From an uncultured Propioniciclava sp. (lineage in GTDB: Bacteria; Actinomycetota; Actinomycetes; Propionibacteriales; Propionibacteriaceae), in contig CALMPQ010000105.1 of the NCBI GenBank assembly GCA_937872005.1, positions 1-11,511 of the forward strand: DNA of 11,511 bases, in the 5' to 3' direction. Positions within the stretch are counted from its first letter, which is position 1. Every line of letters starts with the position of its first letter. Position numbers and translations under genes: made by a program. Positions 1 through 7,052 of this stretch are shown in pieces. The notes below the pieces were generated by a model. It worked only from the letters and a program-made list of their open reading frames with translations, was not told the origin of the DNA and made no database searches.

Positions 1-27
1 GGCTTGGGTTGTTGTCCAACCCAAGCC
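1..27. terminator. Perfect 11-bp hairpin at window edge, possible terminator
   Basis: Bases 1-11 (GGCTTGGGTTG) pair perfectly with 17-27 (CAACCCAAGCC) around a 5-base loop. No T-run follows on the + strand, so this is not a canonical intrinsic terminator in that direction. The minus-strand continuation lies outside the window. It stands just upstream of the SDR gene and could end an upstream transcript on either strand, or be part of a dispersed repeat. The structure is seen directly; the role is inferred. Confidence 0.5.
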
Positions 28-53
28 CTCGGCGCTTCACGTAGGTTGGGCCC

Positions 54-818
54 ATGACCACCGCCCTCGTCACCGGCGCAACCTCCGGGATCGGCGCCGA
101 GTTCGCCCGCCAGCTCGCCGCCCGCGGCGAGAACCTCGTGCTGGTCGCCCGCAATCGGGAACGCCTCGAGCAGACGGCCGCCGAACTCACCGCGGCCCAC
201 AAGATCCACGTCGAGGTGCTGGACGCCGACCTCGCCGACCGCGCCGCCCTCGCCCGGGTGGCGGAACGCCTCGCCGACCAGGCCCGGCCCATCGACACCC
301 TCGTCAGCAACGCCGGCTTCGGCTACCCCAACGGGCTGGACGCCGACACCGCAGTCCACGAGCAGGCCATCGACGTCATGGCCACCGCCGTGCTCGTGCT
401 CGGCAACACCGCCGCCGCGGCGATGACCCGGCGGGGGCACGGTCGCATCATCACGGTCGCCTCCCTCAGCGCCTGGATCGCGCAGGGCAGCTACTCGGCC
501 GTGAAGGCGTTCGCGAAGGTCTACTCCGAGGGCCTCTCGGTCGAGCTGCACGGCACCGGCGTCACCGCCACGGCGCTGTGCCCGGGCTGGGTGCGCACCG
601 AGTTCCACGAGCGCGGCGACATCGACGCCAGCGGCATCCCCGCCTGGGTGTGGGTGGACGCCGAACGGTGCGTCCGCGAATCCCTGGCCCACGCCGACGT
701 CGGCAGGGCGATCTCGTTGCCCACCAAGCGGTGGAAGGCCGCCGCCTTCGCCCTGCAGCACCTCCCCCGTTCCACGGTGCGCGCGATCACGAGGGCCGTG
801 GGCCGCGTGCGGCAGTGA
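54..818 (+). CDS. SDR-family NAD(P)-dependent oxidoreductase
   Basis: A 254-residue classical short-chain dehydrogenase/reductase, expected to be a soluble NAD(P)(H)-dependent oxidoreductase. The Rossmann cofactor motif TGATSGIG is at residues 7-14, the NAG motif at 86-88, and the catalytic YxxxK at Y147/K151 within GSYSAVKAF. The likely catalytic serine is S137 in VASLSA; its spacing to Y147 (10) is shorter than the common 13. The substrate-loop motif CPGWVRTEF follows near 176-184. Length is normal for the family. The basic residue after the first strand (V-A-R-N-R, 31-35) may favour NADP, which is inference. The ATG at 54 is preceded by a modest AGGTTGG ribosome binding site. The acyltransferase gene starts within about 50 bp downstream, so the two are probably co-transcribed and may share a lipid-related job. 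The substrate cannot be told from sequence. Confidence 0.93.
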   Translation: MTTALVTGATSGIGAEFARQLAARGENLVLVARNRERLEQTAAELTAAHKIHVEVLDADLADRAALARVAERLADQARPIDTLVSNAGFGYPNGLDADTAVHEQAIDVMATAVLVLGNTAAAAMTRRGHGRIITVASLSAWIAQGSYSAVKAFAKVYSEGLSVELHGTGVTATALCPGWVRTEFHERGDIDASGIPAWVWVDAERCVRESLAHADVGRAISLPTKRWKAAAFALQHLPRSTVRAITRAVGRVRQ

Positions 819-864
819 CCACGTGGTGCAGAATGGTCGGGTGACCACCGACCGGGGCGACGCC

Positions 865-1680
865 ATGGCGCAGGACGACAAGGCGAAGGAGCTCGCCAAG
901 TACTCCGACACGCCGCAGGCGATTGCACGCTTCGTGGCCCAGCAGCTGATCATGAAGCCCTATGTGTGGTCGGCGGTGTCCGTGCACGTCCACGGTGAGC
1001 GCCACCTCAAGGACCTCAACGCCCCCTTCATCGCGATCGCGAACCACTCCAGCCACGTCGACACGACTGTGATCTACGGCGCACTCCCCCGTCGCCTGTC
1101 GCGCAACCTGGCCGCCGGTGCGGCCGCCGACTACTTCTTCAAGAAGAAGACCTCGGCCCTGGGCACCCGCCTCTTCTTCAACGCCTACCCCGTCGACCGC
1201 GGCGGCATGCGCGGCCACGCGGGCCTGTCGGGGCGGCTGCTGGACGACGGCGTCCCGCTGCTGATCTTCCCCGAGGGCACCCGCTCGCGGACCGGAGCCA
1301 TGGCCAAGTTCAAGATGGGCGTCGCGGCGCTCGCGATCCAGCACGCGGTGCCGGTCCTGCCGATCGCGCTCGTCGGCGCCTATGCCGCGATGCCGTACGG
1401 CCAGAAGCTGCCGGTGCCGGGGCGTCCGCGGGTGCACATCGTGTTCGGTCCGCCGATGCGTCCGCTGCCCGGCGAGACCGTGCCGCGCCTCAACGAGCGC
1501 CTCTACAACCAGGTGATCGAGCTGCACGACACCACCGCGCGCGCCTACGGCATGCCGACCCAGTCCGACTTCTGGCGGTCGGTGGCCCTCAAGGAGGCCG
1601 CCAAGAAGGCGCAGGCCAAGGCTGAGGCGGACGCCGCCGGTGCGGCCGAGCAGCCGCCGGCGGAGCCCACCGACTCCTGA
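865..1680 (+). CDS. PlsC-like 1-acyl-sn-glycerol-3-phosphate acyltransferase
   Basis: A 271-residue lysophospholipid acyltransferase (PlsC/LPLAT family), expected to transfer an acyl chain to lysophosphatidic acid or a related acceptor at the inner membrane face. The catalytic HX4D box is NHSSHVD (H61, D66). The second acyl-acceptor motif FPEGTRSRTG is at 135-144, and the V-P-V-L-P-I block at 162-167 is also typical. No clear transmembrane helix is visible, so membrane association is probably peripheral. The last ~30 residues are an Ala/Lys- then Glu/Pro-rich tail beyond the fold. The start is uncertain: ATG 865 has GGGG about 9 bases upstream and gives a natural N-terminus (MAQDDKAKEL), while GTG 841 or GTG 823/826 would add 8 to 14 residues. 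It follows the SDR gene on the same strand and converges with the YhgE-like gene 33 bp downstream. The exact acyl acceptor is unknown. Confidence 0.9.
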   Translation: MAQDDKAKELAKYSDTPQAIARFVAQQLIMKPYVWSAVSVHVHGERHLKDLNAPFIAIANHSSHVDTTVIYGALPRRLSRNLAAGAAADYFFKKKTSALGTRLFFNAYPVDRGGMRGHAGLSGRLLDDGVPLLIFPEGTRSRTGAMAKFKMGVAALAIQHAVPVLPIALVGAYAAMPYGQKLPVPGRPRVHIVFGPPMRPLPGETVPRLNERLYNQVIELHDTTARAYGMPTQSDFWRSVALKEAAKKAQAKAEADAAGAAEQPPAEPTDS

Positions 1681-1713
1681 CGGAATCGTCGGGGGCGCCT
1701 GACAGCCCAGCGC

Positions 1714-4266
1714 TCAGCGTCGACCCACCACCGCGGCCAGCGGCACGGTGCGCGTGCGGGCCACCGACATCGCGGACGCCCCCGCCGCCACCAGGCCCCA
1801 ACCCACGAGCACGAACACCGGGATCGTCACGCCCGTGCCGGTGACGACCGCACGGATGGCGTCCAGCGCCGGCGAGACGGGCGAGAGCGACCGCAACGCC
1901 GAGAACACCCCGGGCGCCGTCGCCGTGGTCGCCGTCACCGCGGTCACCAACGCCATCACCAGCGCGGCGATCCGCCCGCCGTTGCCGAACCACGCGGCCA
2001 GGGCGTGGTTGACGGCCGCGAAGGGGATCCCGGCCGCGAGCAGCACCAGGCCCAGCAGGACGCCCTCGCCCACCGTCAGCTTCAACGCCACCGCGCCGAG
2101 CACCGACAGCAGCACTGCTTGGGCCGCGACGATCCCGACCCCGGGCAGCAGCGAGCGCCCCAGCAGCGAGCCGGTGCCCGCCGTCGACAGCGCCGCCCGA
2201 CGCGAGACCCCCGGCAACGCGGCGAACGTCGCCAGCGCGCCCACCCACAGGGTGGTGGCGAGCAGCAGGCTCACCCACGCGAGGTTGGGCCGGACGAGCC
2301 CCGACAGGCCCTCGGTCGAGACCGGCGAGGCCACGACCCCGGCGAGGTTGTCGCGCTCGGCGTCGGAGTAGGTCGGGATCTGGCCCGCACCCTCGGCGAC
2401 CCCGTCGGCCAGCTCCTTCGTTCCCTCCGCGAGCTGGCCCGCGCCGCCGGCGAGCTGGTCGAGCCCGCCCGCCAACCGGGACGCCCCGTCCGCGGTCTGC
2501 TCGACGCCCCCGGTGTACTGGGAGACTCCCGAGCTGAGCTGCCCGAGGCCGTCGGCGAGCTGCCGGGCACCCCCGGCGACCTGGTCGACCCCGCCCGTGT
2601 ACTGGTCCACGCCGGCGGAGAGTTGGTCGAGGCCCGTCGCGAACGCCCCGATGCCCTCGGCGAACTGGTCGGTGCCGACCGCCAGACCCGTCGCGCCGTC
2701 GGCGAGCTGGCGCGCTCCGCCGGCGAGCTTGTCGGCGCCCGCGGCCAGCTCCTGGCCGCCCTCGCCGAGCTGGGTCCCGCCGTCGATGAACTGGTTGAGC
2801 AGGGCCATCAGCTGGGCCTTGGTGGTCGGGGTGCCCTCGGGCATCGAGCCCAGCAGCTTCTCGAGCTCGGCCTGCACCCGGGGCGCCCAGGCGACCATCG
2901 CGGTCGAGGCCTTCGACACCTCGTCGAGCAGGCGCAGGATCGCCTCGCCGGTGTCCTGCAGCGCCGCGGCGTCGGTCGCCACGCCGCGTGCGTCGTCGGC
3001 GACCGGGGCCAGCGCCGCAGCCACCTGCTTGCCCGCGGCGATGGCGCCGGCACGGTAGGCCGCGCACGCGTCCTCGGCCAGGTCCTCGGGGCACGTCACC
3101 GTCCCGGACGCCAGCCCTTCGGCCTTCTTCGCCGCCGCCGTCACCCCGTCGCGGACCGCGAGCGTGTCGGGGACCAGGCCCATGGCCTCCTTGACCCAGG
3201 CCCGCGCCCGGTCGACGAACGCCTGGACCTGCTTGTCGAACGCGATCGCGCGGTCGGTCAGCTCGGTCACCGAGTCGATGACGTCGGCCAGCCAGCCGCC
3301 CCATTCCGGGAGCTGGTCGAGCCCGTCGCGGATCGGCGTCACCAGGGAGTTCACGCCCTCGGTGTACTGGGAGATCCCGTCGGCGTACTGCTGCGCCCCC
3401 GCGGCGAAGGTGCCCACGCCGTCGGCGTAGGTGCCCGCGCCCGCGGCCCACTGCCGCGTGCCGTCGGCGAGCTGCTTGGCCCCCGTCACGAGCTGGTCGG
3501 CCCCACCGGCGGCCGCCCGCGCCCCGGAGCGCAGCTGGGGCGAGCCACCCGCGATCTGGCCGAGGCCATCGGCGAGTGCGTCCGCGCCCGAGGCGGACTG
3601 CGCCGCGCCCGATCGCAGCTGCGGGGAGCCGGCCGCGAGCAGGTCGAGGCCGTTCGCCAGCTGCCAGCTGCCATCGGCGGACTGGCGCGCCCCGTCGGCG
3701 AGTTGGCCCGCGCCGTCGGCGAGCTTGGCGGTGCCGTCGACCATCTCCAGCATCTGGGCGGCCATCTGGTTGAAGCCGACGTAGATGTTCTTCAGGTATT
3801 CCCCGGTCAGGAACCGGTTGAGCGCGTTGGCGGCGGCGTCGGCGATCGTCTGGCCGAGCGCGGTCTCATCGAGCCCGGCGACCGGCGACGTCTCCACGTG
3901 GATGGTCGCCTGACGCGCCTTGGAGGCGTCCCCACCGAACGAGGTCGCGGCGGCCGAGAACTCCTGGGGGATCGTCACCACCGCCGCATAGCGCCCGGAC
4001 GCCAGCCCCTCGGCCGCCTTGTCGGCGGTCGCGAGCACCCAGTCCAGGTTCTGCTCGCGGTCGGAGTCGACGAGCTCGGCCGTCAGCTGGCGCCCGAGCG
4101 GCATCATCTGGCCGTTGACCGTGACCATCTCGTCGTTGTTGACGATGGCGGCCTGCACACCGCGCAGGCCGGTGTCGGCCTGCGCCGTGCCCCAGAGGAA
4201 GCCGCCCGCGACGAGCAGCGGCACGAGGAGCAGGGCGACCAGGGTGGTCCAGCGGGAGCGGTTCAT
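1714..4266 (-). CDS. YhgE/Pip-family membrane protein with two heptad-repeat arrays
   Basis: An 850-residue protein of the YhgE/Pip (phage infection protein) type, which combines an N-terminal membrane anchor, a large exported region and a C-terminal ABC-2-like multi-helix membrane domain. Visible parts in order: a membrane helix at about 8-26; the family-typical AIVNND segment at 40-45; array 1 of about 19 heptads (174-305); a non-repeat region with a Cys pair (C392, C401); array 2 of about 18 heptads (498-623); and C-terminal hydrophobic segments near 662-684, 705-729, 735-757, 764-782 and 814-834. The ATG at 4266 has a strong GGAGGT site and overlaps the stop of the upstream MMPL gene as ATGA, so translation is coupled and the two products probably work together. 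Relatives include Lactococcus Pip (phage receptor) and proteins tied to type VII secretion or envelope export; the substrate here is unknown. Repeat copy number may vary between strains. Confidence 0.88.
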   Translation of the reverse strand: MNRSRWTTLVALLLVPLLVAGGFLWGTAQADTGLRGVQAAIVNNDEMVTVNGQMMPLGRQLTAELVDSDREQNLDWVLATADKAAEGLASGRYAAVVTIPQEFSAAATSFGGDASKARQATIHVETSPVAGLDETALGQTIADAAANALNRFLTGEYLKNIYVGFNQMAAQMLEMVDGTAKLADGAGQLADGARQSADGSWQLANGLDLLAAGSPQLRSGAAQSASGADALADGLGQIAGGSPQLRSGARAAAGGADQLVTGAKQLADGTRQWAAGAGTYADGVGTFAAGAQQYADGISQYTEGVNSLVTPIRDGLDQLPEWGGWLADVIDSVTELTDRAIAFDKQVQAFVDRARAWVKEAMGLVPDTLAVRDGVTAAAKKAEGLASGTVTCPEDLAEDACAAYRAGAIAAGKQVAAALAPVADDARGVATDAAALQDTGEAILRLLDEVSKASTAMVAWAPRVQAELEKLLGSMPEGTPTTKAQLMALLNQFIDGGTQLGEGGQELAAGADKLAGGARQLADGATGLAVGTDQFAEGIGAFATGLDQLSAGVDQYTGGVDQVAGGARQLADGLGQLSSGVSQYTGGVEQTADGASRLAGGLDQLAGGAGQLAEGTKELADGVAEGAGQIPTYSDAERDNLAGVVASPVSTEGLSGLVRPNLAWVSLLLATTLWVGALATFAALPGVSRRAALSTAGTGSLLGRSLLPGVGIVAAQAVLLSVLGAVALKLTVGEGVLLGLVLLAAGIPFAAVNHALAAWFGNGGRIAALVMALVTAVTATTATAPGVFSALRSLSPVSPALDAIRAVVTGTGVTIPVFVLVGWGLVAAGASAMSVARTRTVPLAAVVGRR
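2398..2775 (-). repeat. Coding heptad-repeat array 2 (about 18 x 7 residues)
   Basis: Residues 498-623 of the YhgE-like protein form a second run of 7-residue units, such as RQLADGA, DQLSAGV, DQYTGGV, RQLADGL, SQYTGGV, GQLAEGT and KELADGV. The register and consensus match array 1. A near-repeat of DQYTGGV and SQYTGGV, 28 residues apart, again hints at duplication of four-unit blocks. The array ends just before the C-terminal membrane domain. Confidence 0.9.
3352..3747 (-). repeat. Coding heptad-repeat array 1 (about 19 x 7 residues)
   Basis: Residues 174-305 of the YhgE-like protein form consecutive 7-residue units with an almost invariant Gly at position 6 and often Gln at position 2. Examples are AKLADGA, GQLADGA, RQWAAGA, QQYADGI and SQYTEGV. 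At the DNA level this is a 21-bp periodicity with degenerate copies. Two units read PQLRSGA identically, 28 residues apart (215-221 and 243-249), which suggests internal duplication of a four-unit block. Confidence 0.9.
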
Positions 4267-6920
4267 CGGGTACCTCCAACGAGGGCGGGGGTGCGGTCGG
4301 GGTCGAGCGCGGCGAGGGCCTCGCCGTCGGACCCGGCGAGCACGAGGGTGATGTCGGGGTCGGACGCCAGCCGCGCGACCACCTCGCGGGCCGGGGCGCT
4401 GAGCCGGTCGGCATCGTCGATGGCGACCAGCTTCACGGGGGCTGGGCCTGTCGAAGCCCGCTCCAGCTGACGCACGGCGTCGGGGTCGGTGCCGTCGAGC
4501 CACAGTGCGATCCGGCGCAGCTCGCCGGACTGCTGCGGCTGCACCAGGCCGAGCACCTTGAGCTCGCCGGAGGTGAGCGCGAGGCGTCCGGTCAGGGCGA
4601 GGGTGAGTGCGCGCCGAGACGCCGTGGGCCCGTCGAGCACCAGCGTGCGGCCGGGCGCGACCGACAGGTCGACGCCGCCGAACAGTGTCGTGGACGCGGT
4701 GGCCGCGCCGAGCCCCTCGCCGTAGATGGCGTGGTCGGCGCCGGGATGCGGCCACTCGGCCAGGGCGAGCTGGTGGGTGATGGCCTCACCTTCGGCGTCC
4801 ATGGAGGGCAGGCGGCGGTCGAGCCAGGTCGGCAGCCACCACGCCTTGCCGCGGAGCAGCTTCATGATGGCGGGACCCAGCGTCATGCGGACCAGGAACG
4901 CGTCGATCGCCACGCCCACGGCCAAGCCGAACGCGATCGGCTTGATGACGCCCGAGCCCGCGGGAACGAAGAACGCGAAGACCGACACCATGATGAGCGC
5001 CGCCGCGACGACCACCTTGGCGGAGTGCACGAAGCCCTCCTCGGTCGGGTTGGTGCGGTTGCCGTGCACGAACTCCTCGCGCATGCGGGAGGTGAGGAAC
5101 ACCTCGTAGTCCATGGCCAGGCCGAACAGGATGCCCATCAGGATGATCGGCAGGAACGAGATCACCGGCAGCGCCTCGGGCAGGTTGATGACCTCCTTGA
5201 ACCAGCCGAGGTTGAACACCAGCGCGGTCAGGCCGAACGCCGCGCCGACACTGAGCAGGTAGCCGAGCGCCGCCTTGACCGGCACCACCAGCGACCGGAA
5301 CACGATCGTCAGCAGCACCAGCGACAGGCCCACCACGAAGAGGCCGAACGGGAGCAGGGCGCCCGCGAGCTGGGCGGACACATCCAGCGCGACCGCGGTG
5401 TAGCCCGTGATCGACATCTCGATGCCGCGGGTCTGCGCCCACTGATCGGTCAGGTCGTTGAGCCGGTGGACGAGCTGGCTCGTCTCGGGGTCGTCGGGAC
5501 CGGTGGTCGGGATGACCTGGATGAGTCCGGTGTCGGCGTTCTGATTCGGCACCGCCATGGCGACGAGCTTCACGCCGGGCACCTGCTCGACCTCGTCGGC
5601 CAGCTCGGTGACCAGGCCCATCGGGTCGTTGGACTCGACGATGGTGCCGGTGATGACCAGCGGGCCGTTGTAGCCGGGGCCGAACCGGTCGCTGATGAGG
5701 TCGAACGTGACACGGTCGGGGGCGCCGGGCGGGTTCTGCCCCGAGTTGGGCAGCGCGAGCTGCAGGTGCTGGGTGGGCAACGCGACCACACCGAGACCGA
5801 CCACGACCAGGGCGATCGTCAGCACGGGCACCTTCGTGACCACCCGCACCCACCAGCGGCTCGGGTTGAAGCGGGGCTTCGCGTCGGGCTTGGCGGGCTT
5901 GGGGCGGAGCCGCTCGCCGGCGAAGCCCAGCATCGCGGGCAGCAGGGTCAGGGCGAGGGCGACCTCGATGGCCACGGCGACGGCCGAGAAGACGCCCATG
6001 ATCGCGAGGAACGGCATGCCGGCGATGCTGAGGCCGACCAGGGCCACGATGACCGTGGCACCGGCCACGACCACGGCCGACCCGGCGGTCGCGGTGGCCC
6101 GAGCGGCGGACTCCTCGGCGTCCATGCCCGTCGCGAGCTGGTCGCGGTGGCGGGAGACGATGAAGAGCGAGTAGTCGATGCCGACCGCGAGGGCGAGCAT
6201 CAGGGCGAGCAGCAGCGTGGTCGACATGATCGGCACGATCCCGGCGGCGATCACGATGAGCAGGATCGCCGCGCCCGCGCCGATCAGCGCGTTGACGACG
6301 GGCATGATGGCGGCCCACACCGAGCCGAGCACGACGATCAGGACGATGATCGCGATGCCGACGCCGATGGCCTCGATCGCCGAGACGTGCGGCATCTGGA
6401 ACGAGAAGAGGTCGCCGCCGACGTGCACCTCACCACCGGGGATGGCCGCCTGCAGCCGCTCCCCCGCGTCGACCAGCAGCTCGCGCTGGGCGTCGGTGAA
6501 GGTGCTCATCGAGTAGCCGTCGACGCGCACGTTGATGAGGGCGGCCGTGCCGTCGTCGCTGACCAGTCCGTCCACATACTCGTTGAACGGCGACTGGGCC
6601 ATCGCGACCCACTCGATCTTCTCGAGCTCCACGATCTCGTCCTCGATCGCGGTGCGCACCAGGTCGTCGCGCACGCTCGCCCCCGGCGGGGCCAGCACCA
6701 CGATGGACGCCGAACTCATCGCCGCCTCGGGGAAGGTCATCTTCAACTGGTCGAGCGCGACCTGCGAGCGGGCGCCCGGGATGTCGAACTCGTCGTCGAA
6801 GCTGCCCCCGATGGCTGCGGCGAGCCCGCCCAGCACGACGAGGATGACCAGCCAGGTCGCGACGACACGGCGGCGGGCACGCCAAGATGCGCGGGCCAGT
6901 CGATAGATCCACGTGGACAC
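4263..6920 (-). CDS. MMPL/RND-family transporter with C-terminal degenerate ABC-ATPase-like domain
   Basis: An 885-residue MMPL-type RND transporter, expected to use the proton gradient to export lipids or hydrophobic compounds. A membrane helix near 20-40 is followed by a first extracytoplasmic domain (about 41-180), a helix bundle (181-335), a basic loop, a second extracytoplasmic domain (about 382-515) and a second bundle (516-690). The two proton-relay motifs are intact: GIDYSLFIVSR (D249-Y250) and AMDYEVFLTSR (D604-Y605), corresponding to the paired Asp-Tyr of MmpL3. Residues from about 724 to the end form an ABC-ATPase-like domain lacking key residues (separate entry). The GTG start at 6920 has GAGAGG nine bases upstream; no ATG lies nearby, and the longer frame upstream would run through the operator region. 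The stop overlaps the YhgE-like start as ATGA. A divergent TetR gene and a tandem operator suggest inducible control. Confidence 0.92.
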   Translation of the reverse strand: MSTWIYRLARASWRARRRVVATWLVILVVLGGLAAAIGGSFDDEFDIPGARSQVALDQLKMTFPEAAMSSASIVVLAPPGASVRDDLVRTAIEDEIVELEKIEWVAMAQSPFNEYVDGLVSDDGTAALINVRVDGYSMSTFTDAQRELLVDAGERLQAAIPGGEVHVGGDLFSFQMPHVSAIEAIGVGIAIIVLIVVLGSVWAAIMPVVNALIGAGAAILLIVIAAGIVPIMSTTLLLALMLALAVGIDYSLFIVSRHRDQLATGMDAEESAARATATAGSAVVVAGATVIVALVGLSIAGMPFLAIMGVFSAVAVAIEVALALTLLPAMLGFAGERLRPKPAKPDAKPRFNPSRWWVRVVTKVPVLTIALVVVGLGVVALPTQHLQLALPNSGQNPPGAPDRVTFDLISDRFGPGYNGPLVITGTIVESNDPMGLVTELADEVEQVPGVKLVAMAVPNQNADTGLIQVIPTTGPDDPETSQLVHRLNDLTDQWAQTRGIEMSITGYTAVALDVSAQLAGALLPFGLFVVGLSLVLLTIVFRSLVVPVKAALGYLLSVGAAFGLTALVFNLGWFKEVINLPEALPVISFLPIILMGILFGLAMDYEVFLTSRMREEFVHGNRTNPTEEGFVHSAKVVVAAALIMVSVFAFFVPAGSGVIKPIAFGLAVGVAIDAFLVRMTLGPAIMKLLRGKAWWLPTWLDRRLPSMDAEGEAITHQLALAEWPHPGADHAIYGEGLGAATASTTLFGGVDLSVAPGRTLVLDGPTASRRALTLALTGRLALTSGELKVLGLVQPQQSGELRRIALWLDGTDPDAVRQLERASTGPAPVKLVAIDDADRLSAPAREVVARLASDPDITLVLAGSDGEALAALDPDRTPALVGGTR
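4266..4751 (-). other. Degenerate ABC-ATPase-like domain fused to MMPL
   Basis: Residues ~724-885 of the MMPL protein continue in frame after the membrane domain. The order resembles an ABC nucleotide-binding domain: a strand with LFGGVDLSVAPGRTLVLDG, a P-loop position reading GPTASRRAL (764-772), then LTSGELKVLGL, a Walker B-like KLVAIDDADRLS (830-841), and a final strand DITLVLAGS. The Walker A Gly-Lys-Ser/Thr is replaced by Ser-Arg-Arg, no LSGGQ signature exists, and only about 70 residues separate the P-loop from Walker B, against well over 100 in a normal ABC ATPase. The helical subdomain is therefore largely missing. It is probably a pseudo-ATPase with a structural or docking role. The family assignment rests on pattern and order only. 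Confidence 0.68.
4439..4459. repeat. Embedded short palindromic repeat-like sequence in the fusion domain
   Basis: The minus strand reads GGGCTTCGACAGG followed by CCCAGCCC, with 5-base arms GGGCT/AGCCC at the ends. It closely resembles, with one difference as I recall it, a short dispersed sequence common in actinobacterial genomes (GGGCTTCGACAGGCTCAGCC-type). It encodes RASTGPAP (residues 821-828), just before the Walker B-like strand. Its identity as a dispersed repeat is recollection; only one copy is visible in this window. Confidence 0.5.
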
Positions 6921-6935
6921 GGTGGGACACCTCTC

Positions 6936-6968
6936 GATACAAATCTGTATCCGATACGGTACTGTATC
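6936..6968. promoter_or_regulatory. Tandem GATAC-N6-GTATC operators, likely TetR binding sites
   Basis: Two 16-bp imperfect palindromes lie side by side: GATACAAATCTGTATC (6936-6951) and GATACGGTACTGTATC (6953-6968). They share GATAC-N6-GTATC and their centres are 17 bp apart. The flanks extend the outer symmetry to TCGATAC...GTATCGA. Site 1 directly abuts the MMPL ribosome binding site, so binding would block MMPL-YhgE expression. Such sites are typical of TetR-family operators, and a TetR gene is divergent next door. The pairing of protein and site is inference. Confidence 0.72.
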
Positions 6969-7000
6969 GAAGGCGGGGATCCCAACCCGCCCAGCTAGGG

Positions 7001-7028
7001 GCAAAACTCTGGTAAGCCGGAGTTGTGC
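7001..7028. promoter_or_regulatory. 28-bp inverted repeat IR1
   Basis: The arms GCAAAACTCTGG and CCGGAGTTGTGC flank the 4-base spacer TAAG. The pairing continues outward by three more G-C pairs (6998-7000 with 7029-7031), giving a 34-bp hairpin with 13 of 15 Watson-Crick pairs. It shares its arm sequence with IR2 and lies in the tetR leader or promoter. It could be an operator distinct from the GATAC pair, an RNA hairpin, or a dispersed repeat. Confidence 0.6.
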
Positions 7029-7052
7029 CCCGTTCCGGAGCCGACCAACCCG

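Noticed and set aside
818..827. Perfect 10-bp palindrome ACCACGTGGT between the SDR and acyltransferase genes
   Set aside because: It is short and isolated, with no partner copy in the window; chance is plausible in such GC-rich sequence.
1681..1713. Possible bidirectional terminator between the convergent acyltransferase and YhgE-like genes
   Set aside because: Only short, interrupted complementary stretches are visible and there is no T-run on either side.
2005..4470. An 821-codon open frame on the + strand opposite the YhgE-like gene
   Set aside because: It is antisense to a well-supported gene. Its product is dominated by Arg, Gly, His and Asp without a recognisable domain, as expected from the complement of GC-rich heptad-repeat codons with few stops.
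4731..6998. A 755-codon open frame on the + strand opposite the MMPL gene
   Set aside because: The opposite strand encodes clear MMPL motifs (two Asp-Tyr pairs). The antisense product is low-complexity Asp/Arg/His-rich with no membrane helices or motifs.
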